Shown piece after piece: positions 43,510 to 51,663 of a DNA stretch of 64,000 bases. Positions within the stretch are counted from its first letter, which is position 1; every line of letters starts with the position of its first letter. This stretch comes from Aquipuribacter hungaricus (GTDB lineage Bacteria; Actinomycetota; Actinomycetes; Actinomycetales; JBBAYJ01): NCBI RefSeq assembly GCF_042663885.1, contig NZ_JBHSXV010000001.1; one strand, written 5' to 3'. Under the pieces are notes generated by a model. That model was not told the DNA's origin. It saw only the letters and a program-made list of their open reading frames with translations, and did no database searches. The translations under genes were made by a program, and so were the position numbers.

Positions 43510-45345
43510 TCAGGCCCCCGGGGAGGCTGCCCCGGTGGCGCGGACCGCGGCGCCCCGGACCTCGGCGGAACGGTCCTCGTCGGTGCGGGCGACGTCCGCC
43601 TCCCCGCCGGCGAGGGCCTCCTGCGCGCGCGCCTCTTCGGCGAAGGCGTCCTCGCGCTCCTCCATCGCCGACTTGGTGCGCAGCGGCACCTCCGGCAGCA
43701 GGCTCACCACGACGAGCCCGACCACCGTGATCGCGGCGGCGATCCAGAACACGAGCTGCACGGCGTCGGCGAACCCGGCCTGGAAGGGCACGGCGAGCAC
43801 CGGGTCGAGCGTGGCCAGGAACGAGGAGTCGTCGAGCACGCCGGTGCCGTCCAGCGCAGGCGTGCCGCCGGCGGCGATGGTCTCCTGGGCGGCGGCGAGC
43901 TGGTCGACGACGACCGCGTTGGCGGGGTCGGCGAGGACCTCGGGGTCCTCCAGCGCCGCCACGAAGGCGGGGTCGGAGAACGCGTCGGCGAAGCGGGCGG
44001 AGATCCGGTCGCCCACGGTCCCGAACAGGACGGACAGGAACACGGCGGTGCCGAGCGTGCCGCCCATCTGGCGGAAGAACGTCGCCGAGCTGGTCGCCAC
44101 GCCGATGTCCTTGGCCGGCACGGCGTTCTGCACCGCGAGGGTGATGGGCTGCAGGTTGCCGCCCAGGCCCAGGCCGAACAGCACCATGACGACCGACGTC
44201 AGCCACAGCGAGGTGGTCGCGGTGATCTGGGCGAGCAGCAGGAACGAGACCACGAGCAGCGCGGTGCCGACGACCGGGAACACCTTGTAGCGGCCCGTGC
44301 GCGAGATCAGCTGCCCAGAGACGATCGAGCCGATCATGATCCCGAGCGTGAGCGGGAGCAGGCTGAGGCCGGCCAGCGTGGGGCTCTGGCCCTTGACCAG
44401 CTGCAGGTACAGCGGCAGCGAGGCCAGGCCGCCGAACATGGCCAGCCCGATGACGAAGCTGGACAGCGTGCCGACGGAGAAGGACCCGATCCGGAACAGC
44501 CGCAGCGGGAGCAGGGCGTCGTCGCCGTAGCCCCGCTCGACGAGGACGAACAGCACGAGCCCGACGACCCCGCCGACGAGGCTGAGCAGCGCCGGCAGCG
44601 ACGTCCAGCCCCACTCGCGGCCCTGCTCGGCGAGGATGAGCAGCGGCACCAGGCCCGCGGTGAGCAGCAGCGCGCCGGGCCAGTCGACCCGGTGGGGGCG
44701 GCGGGTGTGGGGGATGTTGAGCGTCCGCTGCACGACGAGGAACGCGACGATGCCGATCGGGACGTTGAGCAGGAACACCCAGCGCCAGCCGGTGAGGCCG
44801 AGCAGGGTGTCCGCACCGGCGAAGAAGCCGCCGACGACCGGGCCGAGCACGCTGGCGGTGCCGAACACCGCGAGGAAGAAGCCCTGGTACCGGGCCCGCT
44901 CCCGCGGCGGCACGATGTCGCCCACGATGGCCAGCGCGAGCGAGAACAGCCCGCCGGCGCCGAGGCCCTGGACCGCGCGGAACGCCGCGAGCTCGACCAT
45001 CGACGTGGCGAACGAGCACAGCACCGACCCGACGACGAAGACGCCGATGGCGGTGGAGAACAGCGGCTTGCGGCCGTAGAGGTCGCTGAGCTTGCCGTAG
45101 AGCGGGGTGGAGACCGTCGCGGTGATGAGGTAGGCGGTGGTCGCCCAGGCCTGCAGCGACAGGCCCTGGAGGTCGTCCGCGATGGTCCGGATCGACGTGG
45201 CGACGATGGTCTGGTCCAGCGCGGACAGGAACATCCCGGCGATGAGGCCGCCGAAGATCGCGTAGACCTGCTTCTGGGACAGCCGCGGGGCGGCGTCGAC
45301 GGGCGCTCCGCCGGCGGCGGCGGGGGGAGTCGGCGAGCTGCTCAC
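43510..45345 (-). CDS. DHA2-family MFS drug exporter (14 TM)
   Basis: The protein has 611 residues; GTG 45345 overlaps the MarR stop by 4 nt (GTGA). The motif D1-like LDQTIVATSIRTIADDL marks the EmrB/QacA 14-helix family. Motif A reads GKLSDLYGRKPLF, and motif C is in ASVLGPVVGGFF. About fourteen helices are seen, with an extracytoplasmic or late loop (about 450-520) and a polar C-terminal tail rich in Glu/Ala. It exports drugs or toxic metabolites using the proton gradient. Control by the adjacent MarR repressor is likely. Confidence 0.92.
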   Translation of the reverse strand: MSSSPTPPAAAGGAPVDAAPRLSQKQVYAIFGGLIAGMFLSALDQTIVATSIRTIADDLQGLSLQAWATTAYLITATVSTPLYGKLSDLYGRKPLFSTAIGVFVVGSVLCSFATSMVELAAFRAVQGLGAGGLFSLALAIVGDIVPPRERARYQGFFLAVFGTASVLGPVVGGFFAGADTLLGLTGWRWVFLLNVPIGIVAFLVVQRTLNIPHTRRPHRVDWPGALLLTAGLVPLLILAEQGREWGWTSLPALLSLVGGVVGLVLFVLVERGYGDDALLPLRLFRIGSFSVGTLSSFVIGLAMFGGLASLPLYLQLVKGQSPTLAGLSLLPLTLGIMIGSIVSGQLISRTGRYKVFPVVGTALLVVSFLLLAQITATTSLWLTSVVMVLFGLGLGGNLQPITLAVQNAVPAKDIGVATSSATFFRQMGGTLGTAVFLSVLFGTVGDRISARFADAFSDPAFVAALEDPEVLADPANAVVVDQLAAAQETIAAGGTPALDGTGVLDDSSFLATLDPVLAVPFQAGFADAVQLVFWIAAAITVVGLVVVSLLPEVPLRTKSAMEEREDAFAEEARAQEALAGGEADVARTDEDRSAEVRGAAVRATGAASPGA

Positions 45346-45920
45346 CGGCGGTCCTTCCGGGTGGTGGGGGCGACCAGGGCGTCGACGGTGCCGGCGTCCA
45401 GGTCGAGGACGGAGTCGTTGAAGCGGGCCAGCGCGGTCGCCAGGGCGTCGACGTCGGCCGGGTCCCAGCCCGCGAGGGCGCGCCCGACGAGCGCGTTGCG
45501 CAGGGCACGGGTGTCCTCGAAGGCCTGCCGGCCGCTGGGGGAGGCCTGCACCAGCCAGGCGCGGCCGTCGTCCGGGTCCGCGACCCGCTCGACGTGGCCG
45601 CTGCGCTCGAGGGCGGCGACGTGGCGCGACGTGGTGGACGGGTCGAGGCCGAGCAGGTCGGCCAGGCGCGACGTGCGCGCCGGCCCGTCGGTCGTCAGGT
45701 GGAACAGGACCGCCAGGCCCGAGCCCTCGAGGCCGTGGCCGGACGCGCGGAGCACGCGCGCCCGGAACAGCTCCATCGACTTCTTGAGCCGGACCAGCTG
45801 CATGGCCACCCGGTCGGGGCCGGCGGCAGGCGCGGCAGGACCGGCTCCCGGTCGGGTCACCGGACCGTCCGCGGACGGGGGCCGTGGGCCCGGTGGGGAC
45901 GCGGTCGGGGTGGGCTGCAC
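45342..45920 (-). CDS. MarR-family transcriptional regulator
   Basis: 192 residues from GTG 45920 (an ATG at 45944 would add eight). GTG is preferred because TACACT lies exactly six bases upstream on the minus strand. A Pro/Ala leader is followed by a winged helix-turn-helix: ASGHGLEGSGLAVLFHLTT, ARTSRLADLLGLDPSTTSRHVAALERSGHVERV and wing DPDDGRAWLVQASPSG. MarR proteins are ligand-released repressors of efflux genes. It is the first gene of the operon with the DHA2 exporter, and a palindrome overlaps its promoter. Confidence 0.9.
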   Translation of the reverse strand: MQPTPTASPPGPRPPSADGPVTRPGAGPAAPAAGPDRVAMQLVRLKKSMELFRARVLRASGHGLEGSGLAVLFHLTTDGPARTSRLADLLGLDPSTTSRHVAALERSGHVERVADPDDGRAWLVQASPSGRQAFEDTRALRNALVGRALAGWDPADVDALATALARFNDSVLDLDAGTVDALVAPTTRKDRR

Positions 45921-45926
45921 CGGCCA

Positions 45927-45958
45927 AGTGTATGCACCATGCACCTATCCTGAAGACC
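45927..45958 (-). promoter_or_regulatory. MarR-operon promoter with overlapping TGCA palindrome
   Basis: On the minus strand TACACT (45932-45927) is the -10. Just upstream, the repeat GGTGCATGGTGCAT contains the palindrome TGCATGGTGCA (reverse TGCACCATGCA) at 45931-45945. Such an inverted repeat between -35 and -10 is where MarR dimers usually bind. It lies 47 bp from the divergent copC promoter. Confidence 0.5.
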
Positions 45959-45991
45959 ACGGCCGCCGCACCCCGTCCGGTCGGGGCCACG

Positions 45992-45997
45992 TACCGT
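45992..45997 (+). promoter_or_regulatory. Candidate -10 of the copper operon
   Basis: TACCGT lies seven bases before GTG 46005, with no Shine-Dalgarno. No copper-repressor box (CsoR- or CueR-like) is recognisable in the 84-bp divergent region. Confidence 0.4.
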
Positions 45998-46004
45998 GGT
46001 CGTC

Positions 46005-46715
46005 GTGCCGACCCGCGCGACCACCCCCGTGACCAGCCCCGACCCCCGGGACCGGCGTGCCCCTGCCGCCCGTCACGCGGCGGTCGCCCTCGTCGCGCCG
46101 CTCGTGCTCCTGCTGTCCCTGGTCGTCGCCGGGCCCGCGTCGGCCCACGCCCGCTTCACCGGCTCCGACCCGGCCGAGGGCAGCCAGGTCGACGCCCTGC
46201 CCGCGGCCGTCGTCATGAGCTACTCCGAGGAGATCGCGCCGCAGTTCGTCGAGGCGGCCGTCGTGGCCCCCGACGGGACCACGGTGCCCACCACCTCCAG
46301 CGCCGCGGGCACCGACGTCACCGTCGACCTGGGTGGCGAGGTCGCCGCCGCGGCCGACCAGACCGGCACGTGGCAGGTCGTCGCCCGCGTCGTCAGCGTC
46401 GACGGCCACCCCGTCGAGCACACCACCAGCTTCGTCCTCACCGCGGCCGCCGCCCCGCCGGCCCCGGCCGAGGGGACGACGGCCGCACCGACCGCAGGGA
46501 CGACCGGAGAGGCCACCCCGGAGGCCACGAGCGAGGCGGCGGGCGCCACGGACGCGGCTACCGGCGTCCCGGCCGACCAGGCGTCGACCGAGCCCGTGTC
46601 CGCCGTCACCGACGGGCTGCCCCGCTGGGCGCTCGTCGTCGGCGCGCTCGTCCTCGTCGCCGCGGCGGCCGCCGCGCTCGTGGTCCAGCTGCGGCGCCGG
46701 CCGCCGGCGGCCTGA
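46005..46715 (+). CDS. copC: CopC-domain copper-binding protein
   Basis: 236 residues. The signal peptide is followed by the mature N-terminus HARFTGSDPAEGSQ, whose first His is the CopC Cu(II) ligand. The remaining ligands fit DGHPVEHTTSF near residue 140. The core is the beta-sandwich (VVMSYSEEIAPQFVEAAVV, WQVVARVVSVDGHPV). A Thr/Ala/Glu linker and a C-terminal membrane helix (RWALVVGALVLVAAAAAAL) anchor it. It delivers copper outside the membrane. It is followed after 2 bp by the CopD-CtaG fusion. Confidence 0.92.
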   Translation: MPTRATTPVTSPDPRDRRAPAARHAAVALVAPLVLLLSLVVAGPASAHARFTGSDPAEGSQVDALPAAVVMSYSEEIAPQFVEAAVVAPDGTTVPTTSSAAGTDVTVDLGGEVAAAADQTGTWQVVARVVSVDGHPVEHTTSFVLTAAAAPPAPAEGTTAAPTAGTTGEATPEATSEAAGATDAATGVPADQASTEPVSAVTDGLPRWALVVGALVLVAAAAAALVVQLRRRPPAA

Positions 46716-46717
46716 CG

Positions 46718-48841
46718 ATGAGCGCCCCCGTCGACCGGACCGGCCCCGCCGCGCCCCCCGCGGCCGACGGCCCCGCCCTGCCCGCAGCGCCCCCCGCGGC
46801 AGGCGTGCGCGGCGCGTCCCCCGCGTCCGACAGCCCCGCCGGGACCCAGCACCGCACCCCGGTCACGCCCCTCGTCGCCGGTCTCGGTGTCCTCGCCGCC
46901 CTGGCGGCGCTCGTGGCCGCCGTGCTGGCGCCCCGCACCGTGACGCTGCTCGCCGACCCCGGGACGCTCACCCGCTGGGGCCTGCCCGCGGTCGAGGGCG
47001 TCCACCACCTCGCGCTCGCCCTGACGGTCGGCGCCCTCGTCATGGCCGTGCTCGTCCTGCCGGTGGGCTCGCCGGCCGCGGCGCGCGCCACGCAGGTCGC
47101 CACCGGCGCCGGGGCGGTCTGGACGCTGGCCGCGGTCGGCGTGCTCGTCCTCACCTACGCCTCGGTGTCCGGCACCCCGCCGACCGCCCCGGCCTTCGGC
47201 GACCAGCTGGCCGGCTTCCTCACCGGCTTCTCCCTGGGGCAGTCGCTGCTGGTCACCGTCCTGCTCGCTGCGGCCGCGACCACCGTGGCCGCCGCGGCGA
47301 CCGGCCCCCGCAGCACCGCCCTGGCCACGGCGCTCGCGCTGGCCGCGCTGCTGCCCATCGGCCTGACCGGGCACTCCGGCAGCGCCGAGGGCCACGAGAC
47401 CGCGGTCACCGCCATGGGCCTGCACCTGGTGGGCACGGCGGTGTGGGTCGGCGGGCTGCTCACGCTCGTCCTGCTGCGGCCCGTCCTCCGCGGTCCGCAG
47501 CTGCAGGGCGTCGTCGCGCGCTTCTCGGGGCTCGCGCTCGCCTCGGTCGTGCTGGTCTCCTTCTCCGGCGTGATGAACGCCAGCACCCGGCTGTCCGGGC
47601 CGGCGGACCTCGGCTCGCGCTACGGGCTGCTGCTCGTGGCCAAGGTCGCCCTGGTCGCGGTGCTCGTGGCCGCCGGCTGGTGGCACCGCCGCGCCCTGCT
47701 CCCCGCGCTGGGCGCCGAGCGGCCCCGCGCGTTCTGGCGCCTGGTCGTGGTCGAGCTGCTCGTCATGGCCACCACGACCGGCGTCTCGGTGGCGCTGAGC
47801 GGCACCACGCCCCCGGTGTCGGACAGCGAGCCGCCCCCGGCCTGGTCGAGCGCCGAGGTGCTCGTCGGCGCCTCGATGCCCCCCGAGCAGACCCTCGGCC
47901 GGCTGGTGACGCTCTGGCGGCCGGACCTGCTGTGGGTGCTCGTCACCGCCGGGCTCGCGGTGGCCTACCTGCTCGGCGTCCGTCGGCTGCACCGCCGCGG
48001 CGACCGCTGGCCGCTGTGGCGCACGCTGCTGTGGCTCACCGGCCTGGCCGTCGTCCTCGCGGTCACCAGCTCCGGCCTGGCCACCTACGGCCGCGTGCTG
48101 TTCAGCACCCACATGCTCCAGCACATGAGCATGAGCATGGTGGCGCCGCTGCTGCTCGTGCCGGCCGCGCCGGTCACCCTGGCGCTGCGGACGATCACGC
48201 CGCGGCGCGACGGCTCGCGCGGGCCGCGGGAGTGGCTGCTGTGGGGGCTGCACACGCCGGTGTCGCGGACCCTCACCCACCCGGTGGTCGCGGCCGGCAT
48301 CTTCACCGGCAGCCTCATGGTCTTCTACTACTCGCCCCTGTTCGGGCTGGCGCTGAGCACCCACTACGGGCACGAGGCGATGTTCGTGCACTTCCTGCTC
48401 AGCGGGTACCTGTTCGTCTGGTCCCTGGTCGGCACCGACCCCGGCGTGCGGCCCACGCCGTACCCGCTGCGCCTCATCATCCTGCTGGCGACCATGGCGT
48501 TCCACGCCTTCTTCGCCGTCACGCTCATGGGGTCCACGACGCTGCTCGAGCCGTTCTGGTTCGAGACGGTCGCGGCCGGCCGCGGCTGGGGCGAGGACCC
48601 GCTGGCCGACCAGCGCTACGGCGCCGCCCTGGCCTGGGCCGTCGGCGAGGTGCCGACCATCGTCCTGGCGGTGCTCGTGGCCGTGCGGTGGGTGACCGAC
48701 GACTCCCGCGAGGCCCGCCGCCGCGACCGCCGCGCCGACCGGGACGGCGAGGCCGACCTGGCCGCGCACAACGAGATGTTCGCCGCCCTCGCCCGGCAGG
48801 ACGCCGACCGGCAGGCACCCACGACGAGGAGCCGGCGATGA
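46718..48841 (+). CDS. CopD-CtaG fusion, copper transport/cytochrome oxidase assembly
   Basis: The protein has 707 residues from ATG 46718, about fifteen membrane helices. The N-terminal half is CopD (HHLALALTVGALVMAV, LTGHSGSAEGHETAVTAMGLHL, VASGVMNA-like ASVVLVSFSGVMNAST). The C-terminal half is CtaG_Caa3/DUF2243-like (FSTHMLQHMSMSMVAPLLLV, YGHEAMFVHFLLSGYLFVW, AFHAFFAVTLMGST), rich in His and Met ligands. The fusion is common in actinobacteria and links copper import to heme-copper oxidase maturation. Its stop overlaps the next start by 4 nt. Confidence 0.93.
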   Translation: MSAPVDRTGPAAPPAADGPALPAAPPAAGVRGASPASDSPAGTQHRTPVTPLVAGLGVLAALAALVAAVLAPRTVTLLADPGTLTRWGLPAVEGVHHLALALTVGALVMAVLVLPVGSPAAARATQVATGAGAVWTLAAVGVLVLTYASVSGTPPTAPAFGDQLAGFLTGFSLGQSLLVTVLLAAAATTVAAAATGPRSTALATALALAALLPIGLTGHSGSAEGHETAVTAMGLHLVGTAVWVGGLLTLVLLRPVLRGPQLQGVVARFSGLALASVVLVSFSGVMNASTRLSGPADLGSRYGLLLVAKVALVAVLVAAGWWHRRALLPALGAERPRAFWRLVVVELLVMATTTGVSVALSGTTPPVSDSEPPPAWSSAEVLVGASMPPEQTLGRLVTLWRPDLLWVLVTAGLAVAYLLGVRRLHRRGDRWPLWRTLLWLTGLAVVLAVTSSGLATYGRVLFSTHMLQHMSMSMVAPLLLVPAAPVTLALRTITPRRDGSRGPREWLLWGLHTPVSRTLTHPVVAAGIFTGSLMVFYYSPLFGLALSTHYGHEAMFVHFLLSGYLFVWSLVGTDPGVRPTPYPLRLIILLATMAFHAFFAVTLMGSTTLLEPFWFETVAAGRGWGEDPLADQRYGAALAWAVGEVPTIVLAVLVAVRWVTDDSREARRRDRRADRDGEADLAAHNEMFAALARQDADRQAPTTRSRR

Positions 48842-50307
48842 GCCCGCACGCGCTGTCCTTCGACCGGCACCGGCACGCCCGCGACGTGCCGCCGGTGCTC
48901 GACCGGTACCGCCCGCTGCGCCTGCTCGCGGTCGTCGTGGTCTCCGTCGCCGCCGGTGCGGCCGCGCTGGTCACCCTCGTCGGCGTGCGCGCCGACGTGG
49001 GCCCGGTGGAGGCGCGGCTGTCGCTCGGGCTGTCGTTCGAGGGCGGCACCGCGGTCGACGTGCCCCCCGTCGGCCGGCTCACCATGGGCACCCACGCCGG
49101 ACCGCTGCAGCTGCGCGCCGACGTCCGCAACGTCGACGTCGAGGCCGTCACCGCGATGATCCGCCGCGGCCGTCCGCTGCCGACGGTCGAGACCATGTCC
49201 GCCGACGTCCGCAGCGGGGTGCTCGGCCTCGCCGGGCGCAGCGTCCTCGTCGTGCTGCCCGCCGCGGCCCTGGTGAGCGCGCTGGTGTTCCGCGACCGGC
49301 GGGCCGTCCTGCTCGGCACCGGGGCCGCGGCCGGCGCGCTCGTGCTGTCCGCGGGCGTGGCCGCCGCGACCTTCAGCTCCGAGGCGCTGGAGGAGCCGCA
49401 GTACGAGGGCCTGCTCGCCCAGGCCCCCGCGCTGGTCGGCGGGGTCCGGGGCGCGGCCACCGCCGTGGACGCCTACTCCGCCCGGCTGGCGGAGCTCACC
49501 GGCAACGTCGCCCAGCTCTACGGCGCGCTGGGGTCGCTGCCCGACGTCCCCGGACCGGACACGACGGCCGTGCTGTGGGTCTCGGACGTGCACAACAACC
49601 CCGCCGCCTACGGCGTCATGCGCGAGCTCATCGACCAGTTCGGGATCCAGGCCGTCGTCGACACCGGTGACTCCACCGACCTCGGCAGCGCCGCCGAGAA
49701 CGTCGTCCTGGACCGGATCGAGGACCTCGGCGTGCCCTACCTGTGGGTGCGCGGCAACCACGACTCGGCGACCACGCAGAACTACCTGTCCGGCCTGTCG
49801 AACGTCACGGTGCTCGACGGCGGCGACGTCGTCGAGGTGGCGGGCGTGCGCTGGGCCGGTGTCGGCGACCCCCGGTACACCCCCGTCAAGCGGGTGGCAG
49901 AGCCGTCGGAGGTCGGCCGGCTCGAGCTGCGCGCCGCCGGCCGCCGGCTGGCGACCGCGCTGGACCAGCAGGGCCGCAGGCCGCACGTCGTCCTCGTCCA
50001 CGAGCGGCCGATGGCGGAGCCGCTGTTCGGTCAGGTGCCCCTGGTCCTGGACGGCCACGTCCACGAGCGGCGGGAGCGCCGTGTCGACGGCACCCTCGAG
50101 CTCACGCTCGGCTCCTCCGGCGGCGCGGGCCTGCGGACCTTCGACGGCGGCGACGGCGCGCTGCCGCTGGCCATGTCGATCCTCCACCTCGACCCCTCCG
50201 ACGGCTCGCTCGTGGCCGTCGACGAGGTGACGCTGGCCGGCATCGGCCGGGACGCCGTCACGTTCCAGCGGCGCTCGGCGTCGTCGCTGGCGCCGGAGCC
50301 GGAGTGA
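48838..50307 (+). CDS. Membrane-anchored metallophosphoesterase
   Basis: The protein has 489 residues; ATG 48838 overlaps the CopD-CtaG stop. The N-terminus has a helix (LRLLAVVVVSVAAGAAALV), a sizeable extracytoplasmic segment and two more helices around residues 140-185. The C-terminal domain has the calcineurin-like pattern: VLWVSDVHNN, VVDTGDSTD, WVRGNHD, VHERPM and DGHVHERRE, i.e. all metal ligands. Position at the end of the copper operon makes it a candidate for copper-linked stress, but no copper motif is visible. It overlaps the convergent MFS gene by 50 bp. Confidence 0.85.
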   Translation: MSPHALSFDRHRHARDVPPVLDRYRPLRLLAVVVVSVAAGAAALVTLVGVRADVGPVEARLSLGLSFEGGTAVDVPPVGRLTMGTHAGPLQLRADVRNVDVEAVTAMIRRGRPLPTVETMSADVRSGVLGLAGRSVLVVLPAAALVSALVFRDRRAVLLGTGAAAGALVLSAGVAAATFSSEALEEPQYEGLLAQAPALVGGVRGAATAVDAYSARLAELTGNVAQLYGALGSLPDVPGPDTTAVLWVSDVHNNPAAYGVMRELIDQFGIQAVVDTGDSTDLGSAAENVVLDRIEDLGVPYLWVRGNHDSATTQNYLSGLSNVTVLDGGDVVEVAGVRWAGVGDPRYTPVKRVAEPSEVGRLELRAAGRRLATALDQQGRRPHVVLVHERPMAEPLFGQVPLVLDGHVHERRERRVDGTLELTLGSSGGAGLRTFDGGDGALPLAMSILHLDPSDGSLVAVDEVTLAGIGRDAVTFQRRSASSLAPEPE

Positions 50308-51568
50308 GCGCCGGCCGCCGGACCGCTACCGACAGGCCGGCCGCCAGCACGCACAGCGCGCCCGCGAGGGTCCACGCCAGGTCGTAGGAGCCGGTGAGGT
50401 CGCGGACGACGCCGCCGCCGAACGCGGCGGTCGCCGAGCCGAGCTGGTGGGAGGCGAAGACCCAGCCGAACACCACCGGGGTCCGCGCCCCGAAGTGCTC
50501 CCGGACCAGCGCGAGCGTGGGCGGCACCGTGGCCACCCAGTCCAGGCCGTAGAACACGATGAACGCCACCATGCTCAGCCGGACCTCCGGCCCGAACAGC
50601 GGGGGCAGCAGGAACAGCGACATCCCGCGCAGCGAGTAGTAGGCGAGCAGGAGCAGGCGCGGGTCGACCCGGTCGGTGAGCCAGCCCGACAGCACCGTCC
50701 CGACGATGTCGAAGACGCCGACCACCGCGAGCAGGCCCGCCGCCGTCGTCACCGGCATGCCGTGGTCGTGCGCGGCCGGGACGAAGTGGGGCTGCACGAG
50801 CCCGTTGGTCGACATCCCGCAGATGAAGAACCCGCCCGCGAGCAGCCAGAACGGCCGCGAGCGCACCGCGGCCGCCAGCCCCTGCAGCGCCGCCGCGGCC
50901 GCGCCCGCCCGCCGGGGCTCCGGGTCGTCCGCCGCCGTGCCGCCGTAGGGCACCTCGCCGACGTCGCGGGGCCTGTCGCGCAGGAGCAGCAGGACCAGCG
51001 GGACCACGGCGAGGGCCGCCGCGGTCGTCCCGAGGGAGGCCGCCCGCCAGCCCCAGCCCTCCGCCGCCCACGCCACCAGGGGCAGGAACACGAGCTGGCC
51101 GGTGGCGCCGCCCGCGGTGAGGACGCCCGACACCAGGCCGCGGCGGGCGACGAACCACCGGCCGGTGACCGTGGCCACCAGCGACAGCGCCATCGAGCCG
51201 GTGCCCAGGCCGACGAGCACGCCCCAGAGCAGCACCAACTGCCAGGCAGCGGTCATGAAGACCGTGAGGCCGCTGCCCAGCGCGGTGAGCAGCAGCGCGC
51301 AGACCACGACGCGACGGATCCCGAAGCGCTCCATGAGCGCGGCCGCGAACGGCGCGGTCAGCCCGTACAGGGCCATGTTGACCGCGACGGCGGCCGAGAT
51401 GGTCGTCACCGACCAGCCGTACTCCGCCCGGAGCGGGTCGACGAGGACGCCCGGGACCGCCCGGAACGCCGCGGCGCCGACCAGGGCGAGGAACGTCACG
51501 CCGGCCACGCCCCACGCGGGGTGGACCCGGCGGGGCCGCGCCGGCGGCCTCGGGTCGGGGATGCTCAC
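50258..51568 (-). CDS. MFS transporter, monocarboxylate/OFA-type
   Basis: 436 residues. GTG 51568 is chosen because CATGCT lies six bases before it (leaderless pattern). Twelve helices: the first set starts VHPAWGVAGVTFLALVGAAAFRAVPG, ending before a charged cytoplasmic loop (RDRPRDVGEVPYGG), then the second six. Features like GVLVDPLRAEYGWSVTTISAAVAVN and motif-A-like GWLTDRVDPR are typical of the oxalate/formate and monocarboxylate porters. Substrate not predictable. Its last 50 bases overlap the end of the metallophosphoesterase gene tail to tail. Confidence 0.88.
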   Translation of the reverse strand: MSIPDPRPPARPRRVHPAWGVAGVTFLALVGAAAFRAVPGVLVDPLRAEYGWSVTTISAAVAVNMALYGLTAPFAAALMERFGIRRVVVCALLLTALGSGLTVFMTAAWQLVLLWGVLVGLGTGSMALSLVATVTGRWFVARRGLVSGVLTAGGATGQLVFLPLVAWAAEGWGWRAASLGTTAAALAVVPLVLLLLRDRPRDVGEVPYGGTAADDPEPRRAGAAAAALQGLAAAVRSRPFWLLAGGFFICGMSTNGLVQPHFVPAAHDHGMPVTTAAGLLAVVGVFDIVGTVLSGWLTDRVDPRLLLLAYYSLRGMSLFLLPPLFGPEVRLSMVAFIVFYGLDWVATVPPTLALVREHFGARTPVVFGWVFASHQLGSATAAFGGGVVRDLTGSYDLAWTLAGALCVLAAGLSVAVRRPALTPAPAPATTPSAAGT

Positions 51569-51663
51569 GCGCAGAGCATGACGGGACCGGGGCCGGGGCG
51601 GCAGGGCCACCTGCGGGCGTCCGGCATGGCGACCGTGTCCGGGGCCTGTGCTTGTATCGAGGT

